Positions 22,066 to 33,269 of a DNA stretch of 64,000 nucleotides are shown here, in pieces. The notes under the pieces are model-generated. The model worked only from the letters and a program-made list of their open reading frames with translations. It ran no database searches and was not told where the DNA came from. Every line of letters starts with the position of its first letter. Within the stretch, counting starts at the first letter, position 1. The DNA is from Tridacna crocea. Its lineage: Eukaryota; Mollusca; Bivalvia; Cardiida; Cardiidae. The position numbers and the translations under genes are program-made. The stretch is taken from positions 60,461,159 through 60,525,158 of the forward strand of contig OX031059.1 in NCBI GenBank assembly GCA_943736015.1, given 5' to 3'.

Positions 22066-22900
22066 TAGGACATTTGCCTCCGCGGACTTCTGCCCCCCCG
22101 GACTTGTGCCCCCAGATTTTTGCCCCCTTAGGACACCTGTCACCTGGACGTTTGCCCCCGGACATCTGCCAACCTAGGACATCTGCCTCCCAGACATCTG
22201 CCCCCTTAGGACATGTGCCCCCCGGACATCTGCCCCCTTAGGATATCTGCCCCTGGACATCTGCCGTCTCAGTTTGTTTACAACTTGGACGTGGAGCTCC
22301 TTTAAGGGACAATCTCAAAAAACAATTTTGAGATATACACGTATATTGTACATGGTAATTTTGACCGGCACTATGAAAAAGACTTCTCAGCTGTTGTATC
22401 GTTAAGTACTATTTTGCTTAAAATCTTCGGCTGATTAATTGATTTCAGTTTTAATATCAAAATTCTAGTATTATAACTATAGAGACTGTTACTCATCTGG
22501 CACGCCTGCTGTAAACCCCGCTTAAATTTTTTTTGCATTTCAAGAAAAATAAAGCAAAATTCAGGATGTTATTAGTTCTTCAACATCATTTAGAAGAACA
22601 TCATTTATCGTTTCCAAGGAGGCAGTTATCCTACGGGGACAAATATCCGGGGGCAGATGTCCTACCAGGGGGAATGTCCAAAGGGGGCGAATGTCGAGGG
22701 CAGATGCCCAGGGGGCAAATGTCCTATGGGGCAGATGTCCTACGGGGGCGAATGTCCGGGTGGCAGATGTCCGGGGCCAGATGTCCTACGGGGGGCGAAT
22801 GCGCGGGGGGGGGGGGGGGGGGGGGGCAGGTGTCCTAAGGAGGCAAAAGTCCGGCGGCAAAAGTCCGGGGGGATGCCCAGGGGGCAAATGTCCTGATACC
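22066..22900. mobile_element. Element M1: inverted arms made of GGACATCTGCCCC minisatellite
   Basis: The left arm (22066-22262) is about eleven imperfect copies of GGACATCTGCCCCCTTA. The right arm (about 22636-22900) holds the mirrored unit GGGGCAGATGTCCTA. The outermost bases mirror each other (AGGACATTTGCC / GGCAAATGTCCT). About 370 bp of AT-rich unique sequence lies between. A run of 22 G interrupts the right arm at 22805-22826. The strand-asymmetric G/C tracts could form quadruplexes. Confidence 0.8.
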
Positions 22901-23079
22901 GGCCACAAAAGCAGCAATTAATTGTTAATAATTGCCCCTTTTCCTGCGATGCTTATAAACACTGGTAAATGTAGCGATCCAAAGCATAAAGCCGTTATGA
23001 AGATCACACATTGTCGTGGTTTGTCGTCTCGTAGTAGAACATTGTCGAAAATAGAGTGGTAAGGAAGATTTTGTTCGTA

Positions 23080-23308
23080 TTAACTATTTACCACACGACA
23101 AAATTTTAGACTGATTCAAATTGAAAGCATTTGCAGACGACAAAATAAAGGTGACTGAAAATTTGAAATTTGTTCTGGGAAGGGTAGAAAACACTGTGGG
23201 AAAAGGAGAAAATGCTGGTTACCAGCATTTTCTCCTTTTCCTACAGTGTTTTCAAAAGGCTTCTTTCTCAAGGGCGTCAAAAGTAGGGATTGTGTGGTAA
23301 TGGGTTAA
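23080..23308 (+). mobile_element. MITE-A, complete (A17)
   Basis: ATTAACTATTTACCACACGA to GTGTGGTAATGGGTTAA; core palindrome with a single G/A mismatch (CTTTTCCTACAGTG). Its right TTAA is shared with A18. Confidence 0.9.
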
Positions 23309-23490
23309 CTCTTTACCAATCAACACTTTTTTTACTTGACTGTATTGTAAGCATTTGCAGACGACAACATGAAGTAGTTCAAGTGTTTATTACTGCCTTT
23401 GATAGGGCATAAAAAACACTGTGGGAAAAGGAGAAAATGCTGGTTACCATTATTTTCTTCTTTTCCCTCAGTATTTTTTTTTTTTTTTTT
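23305..23490 (+). mobile_element. MITE-A, 3'-truncated (A18)
   Basis: TTAACTCTTTACCAATCAAC through the first core arm; the second arm degrades into TCTTCTTTTCCCTCAG and a long T-run. Tandem with A17. Confidence 0.8.
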
Positions 23491-23697
23491 TAATACTTTT
23501 CTTCGGATAAATAATTTCCACTTTTGCTACAATGTTTCTACAAGAATTCTTCCAGCAAATTTTGATTCGAGCGGCTTGTCTCAAGGGGCGTTTTCAAAAG
23601 CCCGTCTGCAACAGAATCGTCTCTAGAGGTTATATAAGTTGACACTTTATATTGATCAGGCGTCGGTCAGAACAACCCCTAGCTCTTAAAGTGACAC

Positions 23698-23927
23698 TTA
23701 ACCCTTTACAAAACAATCCCTACTTTTTACGACTCTGAGATACAAGCCTTTTGAAAACACTGTGGGAAAAGGAGAAAATGCTGGTAACCAGCATTTTCTC
23801 CTTTTCCCACAATGTTTTCTACCCTTGCTGGAAACAAATTTCAGTTTTTGAGTCACGCTTAACCTGTCGTCTGCAAGTGCTTTCGAATTGGGCTTGCGTA
23901 AACTTTCATCGTTTGGTAAAGTGTTAA
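23698..23927 (-). mobile_element. MITE-A, complete (A19)
   Basis: TTAACCCTTTACAAAACAAT to CGTTTGGTAAAGTGTTAA with a GCTGGTAACCAGC centre. The C1G-type core arms are perfect apart from CACTGTG/CACAATG. Confidence 0.9.
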
Positions 23928-24010
23928 AGAATTTTGGTCTCTTTCACCAGTAAAAAATACGATCAACTGACACCCAACAAGGTTTTATCTAGTAAGCTTG
24001 ACTAAAACAG

Positions 24011-24076
24011 TGGTCGGTATATATTCAAGATCAGACTGCATGTTCTGTGCAGACTGATCTTGATCGATGCCGTCCG
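24011..24076. repeat. MITE-L hairpin (L4)
   Basis: TATTCAAGATCAGACTGCAT / GCAGACTGATCTTGATCGAT, then CCGTCCGCAAACGCC. Confidence 0.8.
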
Positions 24077-24128
24077 CAAACGCCTTTACTTTGCCTGTGG
24101 AACTCACTGGGTTAAGAACAGACCTCCT

Positions 24129-24356
24129 TTAACCCTTTATCAAACAATCCCTTGTTTTTACGACCCCGAGGTAGAAGCCTTTTGAAAACATGGTGGGAAA
24201 AGGAGAAAATGCTGGTAACCAGCATTTTCTCCTTTTCCCACCACGTTTTCTACCCTACCAGGAACAAATTTCAATATTTCAGTTAAGTTTACTTTGTCGT
24301 CTGCAAGTGCTTTCAATTTGGAGCAGTCTAAAATTTTGTCGTTTGGTAAAGAGTTA
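24129..24356 (-). mobile_element. MITE-A, complete (A20)
   Basis: TTAACCCTTTATCAAACAAT to CGTTTGGTAAAGAGTTAG. The core has matching changes on both arms (CATGGTGGG / CCCACCACG), an arm-paired variant. Confidence 0.9.
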
Positions 24357-24609
24357 GAGATATAATATCTACAAGGAGAGCCGGAAAGGCTTAGGTTCCA
24401 CTAAGCTTCAATGTCAAAATTGGGCAGACACTTTTGGCGCACTGGAAAAAAAAAACTAGGTGCAAAATTACACTGTAAATAAATCGAGAGTGTACGTGAC
24501 TTTGCACGTGTCTGTATAAAAATAAATAATAGACCTATTATTGTTAATTCTTTAATTTCAGTTCATAAAATAAGTCTTACAATAAACTATCAAGAATATA
24601 TGGTATTTT

Positions 24610-24690
24610 CTCCGTTTCGAGCAGTGTCGACTGCAGATGTTTTTACTTTAGGACAAGGCTAAAATCTGCAGGTAAAGTGCAAAGGCGAAA
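24610..24690 (-). mobile_element. MITE-A, decayed end (A21)
   Basis: TTTTCTCCGTTTCGAGCAGT to GCTAAAATCTGCAGGTAAAG. Only the order of motifs identifies it. Confidence 0.45.
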
Positions 24691-24694
24691 TCAG

Positions 24695-25430
24695 TTTAAT
24701 AATTGTGAATTTAAGTATCTCCTAGATGTAATAGATTAGATCTTGTGAGGGAATGCATGGTAAAATTGTTTATATATTATGGGCCGGTGGCCTATATATT
24801 TGAATAAAATATTTGAATTTGAATCAAGAAGGTTTATGGGCTAGAATCATAATCTACTGTGAGTGCAGCTATCTTTGTTTGGTTGGGCAATATTCAACAT
24901 ATCTGCGACTTTGTCAAGTTTTGATGTGACCAATTAATTCGCTCACGTTTTTTCTTGCATTCCTATGTCCAGTGCAACGGAAAAAAATCCACCAGCTTCA
25001 TTTACTGCTTTCATACATCACCAGAACCGTATAGAAGTGTACCGTGCAATGAAATGCTCGACTGGATTGTATCGAACAGTGGAGATCTGCATGTGCTGAC
25101 CTGACCTGACCTGTGTAACCTGATCTTAAATTACACTGTCTACATAGCCCAGACGCCTAAAGTGTTCAATCAAACGGTATTGTAACGACTGCACTTAATT
25201 ATGTGCTCCATAATGAGACATATTATTTGCCAATGACTTGGGGTCGCTGGTTCGGAAGTAATTTACTTTAATCGAATCTGCCAATCAAAGAATGGGCAGT
25301 GTGCCACGTGACACTTAACGGCACAACATGGACTTTGCGCCGGCGAATAGAGGACCGCCAAAGTTATTTCTACATTAACAGTATCGAAGCTGAAAGATAC
25401 ACAGTTGTTTTGTTTCCTTTTGACCAGAGC
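24695..25430. other. no feature recognised
   Basis: No repeat family from this window is seen. CTGACCTGACCTGACCTG at about 25097 is a trivial short run. Confidence 0.3.
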
Positions 25431-25434
25431 TCCA

Positions 25435-25603
25435 GATAAGATGGAGTGATGGTATTGGTTTCTCTTCCAAACCCTATGTTGTGGGTACTCATTAGAATCG
25501 CCTCTTCGAGACGATTCTAATGAGTACCCATAACATAGGTTTTAGTCGAGAATTATTAAATATTTTCAATTTTGAAATCAAAATCACTCCCTCTATCTGA
25601 AGC
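25435..25603. mobile_element. Palindromic element, 35-bp inner arms
   Basis: Inner arms AACCCTATGTTGTGGGTACT-CATTAGAATCG and CGATTCTAATGAGTACCCAT-AACATAGGTT face each other across CCTCTTCGAGA. Outer AGATGGAGTGAT and ATCACTCCCTCTATCT are also inverted. Single copy here. Confidence 0.75.
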
Positions 25604-25809
25604 TATGCTTTTCATGACAAAAGTTCTTGCTTGTCAAAAACCCCAGCAAAAAAAAATAACGTTTATCTTTTAGACCTGCTGAGAATCAATTTTTCTAAAC
25701 ACTGTGGCAAAAGGAGTAATTGCTAGGAGCAAGATCAGTCTGCATTAGCCTGTGATACCAGCTTAGTTTGCACTTTTCATCCGTCAGTCTTTGATGCTGC
25801 ATTATGGTC

Positions 25810-26050
25810 TTGAACCCTTTACTACACGTCCTAAATCTGCACAGCGTGAAGAAAGAAGTTGATTGAAAACCCGTTGGAAGAGAAAAAAGTACCGGTCAAC
25901 AGTATTTCCACTATTTTTGACGATGTTTTCTGTCCGTACATAAACAAATCCCGCCGTATCAACCACACTAAATTTGTCTTAGAACTACAATTAATGCTTA
26001 CGATTTTAACAAGTCCAAAAATATTGCCGTTCCATAAAGTGTTTTATTCA
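25810..26050 (-). mobile_element. MITE-A, heavily decayed (A22)
   Basis: AACCCTTTACTACACGTCCT to GTTCCATAAAGTGTTTT. The core is unrecognisable as a palindrome (GAAAAAAGTACCGG only). Confidence 0.5.
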
Positions 26051-26333
26051 ATACGTATGGTCGGCTCGGCAGGTTGTTTTGATTCAACATAATGAATGTT
26101 ATTCTTTATTTCTTTTTGAAATCCATGATATAAAAGGTCCTTACAAACGGCGTCATCTGAGATCAGAAGCCGCACAAAAGCTTTGCGTATAAACACTTTT
26201 TGCACAGATGTTTTCTGTTTGTCTATGGCTGGAGAACAAAAACGGACAGAAGTGAAAGACGATATACGATACATGTACTATTATTGAAAGCAGAACTTCA
26301 CTTCAAATCATTCTATTTCAACTTTTAACCAAA

Positions 26334-26548
26334 CGACAAAATTTTGGACTGGTCCAAATTGAAAGCCCTTCCAGACAACAAAGTAGAAGTAACTCAAAAA
26401 AGTAAATCTGTTACCGGTAAGGTAGAAAAAATCGCCGGAAAATGAAAAAAAAAATGCTGGTTTCTAGCATTTTCTCCTTTTCCCACATATCTTAGTAAGG
26501 CTTCTACCTCCGGGTCATAAAAACAGGGATTGTTTGGTTAAGGGTTAA
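26334..26548 (+). mobile_element. MITE-A, complete but aged (A23)
   Basis: TTAACCAAACGACAAAATTT to GTTTGGTTAAGGGTTAA. The core is worn (GCCGGAAAATGAAAAAAAAA / mirror intact TTCTCCTTTTCCCACA). Confidence 0.8.
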
Positions 26549-26781
26549 ACAACAACTTCCGGTCGGAAATAAGGCATCGTAGTAGTGTCATCCTTGATTG
26601 TTCAATGTAGTGTATCTGCATGTATGTACGAGTGTATAGAACAGAACAGATTGTAGAATTCTAACGTAATTCACCTAAAACATGCTTCAAGCCTTATACG
26701 CTGAGAGCGGATGCCTTTGAAAACGCTGTTGAAAAGAAGATACCTGTTTCTTAAAAAATGAGATAAAATCTTTTTTATTGG

Positions 26782-27010
26782 TTAACCCATTACTACAAAA
26801 TACCTACTTTTGACGCCCCTGAGAAAGACACCGTTTGAAAACACCGTGGGAAAAGGAGAAAATGCTGGTAACCAGCATTTTCTCCTTTTCCCACAGTGTT
26901 TTCTACCCTTCCCAGAACAAATTTCTATTTTTCAGTCACCTTCATTTTGTCGTCTGCAAATGCCTTCAATTTGGACCAGTCTAAAATTTTCTCGTGTGGT
27001 AATGAGTTAA
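26782..27010 (-). mobile_element. MITE-A, complete (A24)
   Basis: TTAACCCATTACTACAAAAT to CTCGTGTGGTAATGAGTTAA. The CACCGTGGG / CCCACAGTG core is near-perfect. Confidence 0.9.
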
Positions 27011-27283
27011 TCAATTCACATGAGTTTTCCATAACTGAAGCTTCTGACATTCGAAGGAGGTACTCAACTCAGCTTTACCGAAGCATACTGTGATACAATT
27101 CTATATATGCATGTACATGGACAAAAGGGTCAATAAGTCATTAAAGGTTCAATAATCTCATTGAGCTAATAGGAAACAGATATATCACAATTGTGGGCGA
27201 CCTCTCCTTCATTTCCCTTCATTAGGGCTTATCCGAAATCTTTGGCAAAGATACCTTCCTTTTTTCCCAAGTTGATACCATCT
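27011..27283. other. no feature recognised
   Basis: Short unique spacer between two facing MITE-A copies. Confidence 0.3.
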
Positions 27284-27511
27284 TTAACTCTTTACCACGC
27301 GACAAAATTTTAGACTGGTCCAAATTGAAAGCATTTGCAGACGACAAAATAAAGGTGACTGAAAAATTGAAATTTGTTCTGGGAAGGGTAGAAAACACTG
27401 TGAGAAAAGGAGAAAATGCTGGTTACCAGCATTTTCTCCTTTTCCCACAGTGTTTTCAAAAGGTTTTTTTCTCAGGGGCGTCAAAAGTAGGGATTGTGTG
27501 GTAATGGGTAA
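27284..27511 (+). mobile_element. MITE-A, complete (A25)
   Basis: TTAACTCTTTACCACGCGAC to TTGTGTGGTAATGGGTAA. The core is perfect except for GTGAGAAAAG in the left arm. Inverted relative to A24. Confidence 0.9.
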
Positions 27512-27654
27512 AGCACTTACACTTTTAATGTAATGCACAAATATAAACATTCAACAGGGTTTTCGTGTTTCGATTATTCTTCATATATTCACAAAATTAA
27601 ACAAAATGAATAATGGAGGAGCGAACTTCCAAAAGAATTTAAACTTCAACACTT

Positions 27655-27870
27655 CGTCAAACAATCACGTATTTCAAATCTTTACCAAATAAAATTTTGT
27701 TGTTGGTAAACGATCGAATAAAGATCTGGGGAAGAAAACTTAAAAAAAAAAAACACATAAAAAAACTATTCTACCCTTTCAAAGAAAGAACATCATTTTA
27801 CTCACATTTTATTTGTCATCTGCAAATGCCTTCACTATAAGCAAGTCTGAAATCTTACCATCTGGTATAT
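27655..27870 (-). mobile_element. MITE-A, decayed (A26)
   Basis: CGTCAAACAATCACGTATTT, an A-rich core remnant, then TTTGTCATCTGCAAATGCCT and ATCTTACCATCTGGTA. Confidence 0.55.
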
Positions 27871-27952
27871 CGTCGATTCACTTCGAAAACCTCGTAGCTA
27901 CGGTTTGTTACAAGCTGTAGTTACGAAGTTTTCGAAGTAAATCGAAGATATA
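27867..27952. repeat. 84-bp palindrome, family I copy 2
   Basis: ATATCGTCGATTCACTTCGA-AAACCTCGTAGCTACGG facing GTAGTTACGAAGTTTTCGAA-GTAAATCGAAGATAT. The arms differ at several sites. Confidence 0.85.
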
Positions 27953-28036
27953 TCGTCGGTTTGCTTCCAAAGCCTCGTAACTACAGCTTGTTACAAGCTG
28001 TAGTTACGAGGTTTTGGAAGCAAACCGACGATATAC
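27949..28036. repeat. 84-bp palindrome, family I copy 3
   Basis: Essentially perfect: TATCGTCGGTTTGCTTCCAA-AGCCTCGTAACTACAGC and its mirror. It shares the ATATCG joint with copy 2, so the two palindromes lie end to end. Confidence 0.9.
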
Positions 28037-28137
28037 AGTTAAAGTAGAACCGTCGCAAAACTGACAAATCCTCCCCACAGTAGCTTGTCACTAAAGCAGC
28101 ACAGTTAGAGAACATAAAGGATTTTAAAAACAAAATT

Positions 28138-28420
28138 CAACTGTGACCTTGACCTTTGACCCATGTGACCCCGAAACAATAGGGCAACTCCTGTGAGCAT
28201 GACTTGTACACAGTATACAATACAGTACAAGTTTCAATATCCTAGTTCAAACGGCTAGAGCAGGCCAAACAGCTAGAACAGGTCAAACGGCTAAAGCAGG
28301 TCAAACAGCTAGAACAGGTCAAACGGCTGTAGCAGGTAAACGAATCATGGACAGGCGGAAGGACGGACGGACAGAAGGACGTACAAATGGACAGAGACAC
28401 AGACAGGGTGACACCAGTAA
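28138..28420 (+). repeat. 18-bp tandem repeat and GGACGGAC stretch
   Basis: TGACCTTGACCTTTGACC opens the block. Five copies of CAAACGGCTAGAGCAGGT follow (28248-28342), then GGCGGAAGGACGGACGGACA. From memory, this order is common in bivalve genomes. Confidence 0.75.
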
Positions 28421-28460
28421 ACCCGTCTCTACTTTGTAGATAGCGGTATATTAAGGTGTC

Positions 28461-28689
28461 TTAACTCTTTACCACACGAGAAAATTTTAGACTGGTCCAA
28501 ATTGAAAGCATTTGCAGATAACAAAATAAAGGTGATTTAAAAATAGAAATTTGTTCTGGTAAGGGTAGAAAACACTGTGGGAAAAGGAGAAAATGCTGGT
28601 TACCAGCATTTTCTCCTTTTCCCAATGTGTTTTCAAAAGGCTTCTTTCTCAGGGGCGTCAAAAGTAGGGATTGTGTGGTAATGGGTCAA
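28461..28689 (+). mobile_element. MITE-A, complete (A27)
   Basis: TTAACTCTTTACCACACGAG to GTGTGGTAATGGGTCAA. The right core arm reads CTTTTCCCAATGTG, one base short. Confidence 0.9.
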
Positions 28690-28889
28690 TTAAATAACGA
28701 CGATGACAAGTTACCTACCTATCAGAAATTACTGTTAACGAAAAATGTTGATCAGAGAAAAGAAAACTACGAAATTTCAACGCTCAGAGTACCGAATAAG
28801 CCCAGCGGGTTTTTTTCATTCTAGAAATAAGACCAAAATATAAACAATATCAAGGCTCATCCAAAACGTCTCATAATATAGATCAAGCA

Positions 28890-29326
28890 TTATTTCATGC
28901 TTTCCGGTAGGATATCGAGAAATATCAGTGAAAATACTTTTCGATCTTACACTGGTACCACCAGTGAAAATACCGATTTTCACGTTCTTGTTGCCTAGGT
29001 AAATTGTGCGTGCCTAACAACCAGATGGGAAATATGACGTCATATACCTTACATTTCTCGCGCTTGACGTAATATTGTAATGCGTTGCTATGCGGGAAGG
29101 GTGCGCCAGGGGGAATAACGGCAAAGAGCTGTTCTGGGTTTTGATAAAGCTCCTCCCAGAAAAGCATGAAATAAATAGAATATTTGTTGTTTTTTTTTCG
29201 GTGAAAGATCGAAATTTATTTCATCTCGTGAACAACATCGGCAATATTTTCACTCCTGGCTGCGCCACTCGTGAAATATTACCGATGGTGTTCACTCCAC
29301 GAAATAAATTTCGATCTTTCACCGAA
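28890..29326 (+). mobile_element. Element F copy 1
   Basis: TTTCATGCTTTCCGGTAGGA, then a GTACCACCAGTGAAAATACC segment and TTACATTTCTCGCGCTTGAC. It ends in a 130-bp palindrome with TTTCGGTGAAAGATCGAAAT at its outside and GGCTGCGCCAC at its centre. About 440 bp, no coding capacity. Confidence 0.8.
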
Positions 29327-29339
29327 AAAAAACAAATAT

Positions 29340-30540
29340 CCTCTATATCTACATTGCCTGCAAAGGCAAGTTTAGTTGTGAAAAGGTGCTTCAAGAGTTT
29401 GTACACTCATTCCTAAAAGATAAAACAAATAATTCTTTCAAAACTGGTTTTTTTTTTTTTCGAGGTAAATAATAACTCAGCCCACGCGTGTGTGCTTGGC
29501 TGTCAATTCGACATTCTGAGTGCAGAAATATAATCCTAAATTTCATTTAGAAACACTAAATTCGTCTGAAGTGCTATGACTTAGAGGGAGAAATATTCTC
29601 AAACTACACCTTATTGGAGAAATCTAAACACTTAACAGTATACACAATACTGAATAGACAGCACATGACATATTTTATAATGACAAGTACTAAGGACTTT
29701 GTCAGCTGTATAGACATTATACTGTTCAACGTGGAACATAAAGATTACATAATAAGTTTGAACAAAAAGAAATATACAAAAGAAAAAGGGTCAGTGTGGA
29801 AAGTATATTTTTTTTTTAGCTGTGGACGGTGAACAATTAAAATGTCATAATTTTTAACGCTTCCAATCTTTTAGTTATAGCAACTTTCACGTAGACTGCA
29901 CTTTTCTTTGTAACACGTTTTAAAAATGCAAGGATTGACGTAAATGAAAGTATGGAGGCATTAAAATAACAAAAGAATCTGTCACTATGGCATAACCTGA
30001 TAAGTATCTTTCAGTTCTACATTACAGTAGGACAAAACTTATCCGAACGCATGGGTTGGGATGCGGGTCGCGGTGCTATATATGCCAGATTCGACTGAAA
30101 ATGAAATCTTGTGAAATAAATTCTTGTAGCCTATCCCCATATAAAATATCTAAATCTGAAACGTAACCAAGGCTTGTTGTATTAAAGAATAGTCTAACAA
30201 ATCTCTCTTCTCTAGTGTGATTGTACATGGCCAATCTTGAATAAAACGATCAGTTTCCCTTTTTTTTTTTCAAAATATCTCGGGGTTCGTGTGAAATATA
30301 AAAGATAAAAAAATTCTACTTTGAAAAATAAAAAAACCGAAAAAATAAGCCATAAAAAATATAATATTACAAAAGGCTCGCCTACACCGCTTAACATTTG
30401 TTTGCAAACACCACTAAGCTTTTGTGTGATGTTGTTTGTTCATGTTTACTCGTAGGTTGTCTGCAAACAATAACAAACAATAGCATACAAGGATTGGCGG
30501 AATATTAGAAGGTGATGTGATGCACCCATCACACGATTAC
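29340..30540. other. no feature recognised
   Basis: Contains T-runs at about 29447-29460 and 30259-30270. No shared family and no convincing exon. Confidence 0.35.
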
Positions 30541-30545
30541 ATATC

Positions 30546-31095
30546 TTAAGGTGGGTATTTAGAATTTTTACATCTCATCAAATTAAAAAATATATATATC
30601 ACTAAAATTTATATGAAAAAACAATACAGATCATCAATAATTAAGAATCATAAAATTACAAATAAAAAAAAAATGATGGTATTCCCTTAAAAGGCTACGT
30701 AGCCTCTTAAGCTATTTTTAGATTTCGCGCCAAAAATCAAAATAGCATTGTGGGAGTGTCAATTTAAGTGACTGGCACGTGACTAATAAAACTTAAATTC
30801 CATTACAAAACAAACATGTGATAATTATTTTCCATAATGTCTTCTTCGGACGCTATGTTTAAACTTAGTCTGTGTATTCCTGTATGTAAATGAGATAATT
30901 GATCATCTAAAAATAGAACGTGTCTCCCGTTGGTGTCAATCTGAGCTGTAGTAAATCACTAATTTCTCGTGCTGTCGGATGGTTTTGGACTACTGTGGTT
31001 TTATGAACGCAAATTAAAAGCCTTTGGGAGTATAAGGATGATTTTTTTGCATTTTTGTAAATTTTTCGTCCCAAAATCTGAAGGGCCACCTTTAA
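30546..31095 (+). mobile_element. Element E copy 1 (TTAA-AGGTGG)
   Basis: TTAAGGTGGGTA at left and GGGCCACCTTTAA at right, giving TTAA flanks and a short inverted end. At about 30688, CCCTTAAAAGGCTACGTAGC is the uninterrupted site where copy 2 holds a MITE-A. About 550 bp, no coding capacity. Confidence 0.85.
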
Positions 31096-31450
31096 GGTAG
31101 TGCACTCATAATAGAAAACAGCAAATTCCACTATAATATTATCCTAAAACAAAAATGCTGTGATTAAAAATGACTATCATTGTACTACTTTGACCGAGCC
31201 ACTTTCTGTAGGTAAATACGTTGGAAAGAACGAATGCGTCGTACCAATTAAGTAACATTGCAGCAATTAGAATTATGCAAAAACGACAGTAGTATGTTAA
31301 GAAAGCAGAAAACGTATTTTGTAAGAAATTTCATAGTGACGCCAAGCATGCTTCTGTTAATTAATCATTCTCAGCCCTGTTTAATGAATCGGATTTACGA
31401 GACTTCGCGGTTAACACTTTCCAATTAATGGACAACACCCGAAGCTTTTG

Positions 31451-31515
31451 TGGATAGTGCAGATCAAGATACGAGTGCAGAGAACGTGCAGTATGATCTC
31501 TGATCTATACTGTCC
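31451..31515. repeat. MITE-L hairpin (L5)
   Basis: GTGCAGATCAAGATACGAGT / GTGCAGTATGATCTCTGATC; a worn copy. Confidence 0.65.
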
Positions 31516-31549
31516 ACTACTATACTGTTGACTATGACCAAGCTGTTTT

Positions 31550-31775
31550 TATAACCCCACTACATCGTGGATGGGGATATACTGGAATCGCCATGAGTGT
31601 CTGTCCGTACGTCCTCGGTCCGTCCGTCCGTCCGTAGACGCAAAAGTCCGAAGCAATACTCCTACAGCTTTTCACGTACTGAACTCAAATTTACACACAG
31701 GGTTCTTATATATATGAAGTTGTGCGTGTGCAATTTTCATGATCCTGCTGCAATTTGCTGAGGAATTACCTCCCC
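31550..31775 (+). repeat. GTCCGTCC-containing dispersed repeat (N)
   Basis: CCACTACATCGTGGATGGGG opens the block, GTCCGTCCGTCCGTCCGT follows at about 31619, then a T-rich tail to CTGAGGAATTACCTCCCC. It has the same GTCC/GGAC signature as 50565-50640 and 59556-59600. Confidence 0.6.
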
Positions 31776-31959
31776 TTGAATTTTTTCAACTCTTACTTTT
31801 TTATTGATTTATTATATAGTAAAACTGTTAAAAAGTATTTCGGTAAATTTATGGTAAGCATTACATGTATGCGTGCCCTTCGATGGTTTTTTATCATTGC
31901 TCAGTATAACACTAGTATAACCATTACAACGCCATAATTATGTGAAGCCAAGGGCTTTT

Positions 31960-32026
31960 GCAGACTATAGGTCAAGATAAGATTGTACAGAAAATACAGT
32001 CTGATCTGAAATCTGTAGCCTACGCC
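31960..32026. repeat. MITE-L hairpin (L6)
   Basis: AGGTCAAGATAAGATTGTAC / CAGTCTGATCTGAAATCTG; a worn copy. Confidence 0.6.
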
Positions 32027-32104
32027 AATTCATTCAAGCCTGCAGGATAAAAACCTATCTGATTTTGGCCGTCGAAAGAGGATGCGTTTTTAAATCTGAA
32101 AGTA

Positions 32105-32330
32105 TTAACCCTTTACTAGACGAAAAAAAAATACCCTTCTCCAAATTGAAACTATTTTCAGACGACAATATCAGTGTGTCTCAAATCGTGCAATGTTTCC
32201 TTGGTAGGGTAGAAAACTTTATGGAAAAAGGAGAAAATGCTGGTTACCAGCATTTTCTCCTTTTCCCACAATGTTTTCAAAAGGCGTCTTTCCCAGAGTC
32301 GTTAAAAGTCGTCATTGTGTTGTAAGGGAA
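32105..32330 (+). mobile_element. MITE-A, complete (A28)
   Basis: TTAACCCTTTACTAGACGAA to GTCATTGTGTTGTAAGGG. Core left arm ATGGAAAAAGGAG; otherwise palindromic. Confidence 0.85.
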
Positions 32331-32409
32331 TGTGAACATAGTCACAAATATATGTCTACTTTGAGAGACGGGGAAAAACTGCCAAAAATCTGTCATTAAC
32401 TTTTGGAGA

Positions 32410-32485
32410 AAACGATGGCCTGGTCGGAATTCAAACTTGAAACCTCACCCCTGCATGGCTAAGCCTTCTACACCAAAGACTAGTT
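32410..32485 (-). repeat. possible tRNA-derived SINE fragment
   Basis: On the minus strand, GAAGGCTTAGCCATGCAGGG then GGTTTCAAGTTTGAATTCC has the look of an anticodon arm and B-box. No full clover-leaf. Confidence 0.25.
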
Positions 32486-32714
32486 TAACCCATTACCACA
32501 CAATCCCTACTTTTGACACCCCTGAGAAAGAAGCCTTTTGAAAACCCTGTGGGAAAAGGAGAAAATGCTGGTTACCAGCATTTTCTCCTTTTCCCACAGT
32601 GTTTTCTACCCTTGCCAGAACAAATTTCAATTTTTTCAGTCACATATATTTTGTCGTCTGCAAATGCTTTCAATTTGGACCAGTCTAAATTTTTCTCGTG
32701 TGATAATGGGTTAA
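32485..32714 (-). mobile_element. MITE-A, complete (A29)
   Basis: TTTAACCCATTACCACACAA to CTCGTGTGATAATGGGTTAA, with a near-perfect core. One of the least diverged copies. Confidence 0.9.
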
Positions 32715-33079
32715 CTGGGTCAGACTACGGGAGCAGGAAATGTATGCATCACCCACACAATTTATCATAAAACATAATCCAGTTAAAAGGACACTGCCTC
32801 ACAGGTTTTTGCACACTTAACATTCTTTGAGCTGACTGTATGTCGTATTTAATGTCAGTAAAACGCGAAAAGGTTGTAGGGGCCATTTATCTTTTTTACC
32901 TTATGAATGGCGTATTTAATATTACATAATATACCATCACGAGCGCGGTTATTTGTTTAAATCATTTGTTACAACAGCAAAAATTGTCTGACAGCCATTT
33001 TTCATATGTGACAGGATAGTAAAAGGGGTGCAAAGGTTATTGTATGTACTGAAAGGAAGTAGTTTTTTTTTTTCTTTAA

Positions 33080-33265
33080 AATAGTCCGGTCTGTTAGCTC
33101 AAAAATGTTTACTCGCCGGACGAAAGTGTGAAAATTTTATATGATATAAACAATACGTTTCTAACACGAAAAAAAGGGGTGTGCCCGATTTTAAGGCCCT
33201 AGATCAATTTTTATTGCGATTTGAAATTCGGATAACTGTACTGTCCGAATACTCTTCCTTTGTAG
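33080..33265 (+). repeat. Dispersed repeat T copy 1
   Basis: TAGTCCGGTCTGTTAGCTC, CTCGCCGGACGAAAG, GGTGTGCCCGATTTTAAGGC and GTCCGAATACTCTTCCTTTG appear in this order. They recur inverted at 36652-36862. Confidence 0.7.
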
Positions 33266-33269
33266 AACA

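Noticed and set aside
22533..22921. Gly/Pro/Cys-rich open frames near 22.6-22.9 kb
   Set aside because: Produced by the G-rich minisatellite arm of M1 and its poly-G run in three frames.
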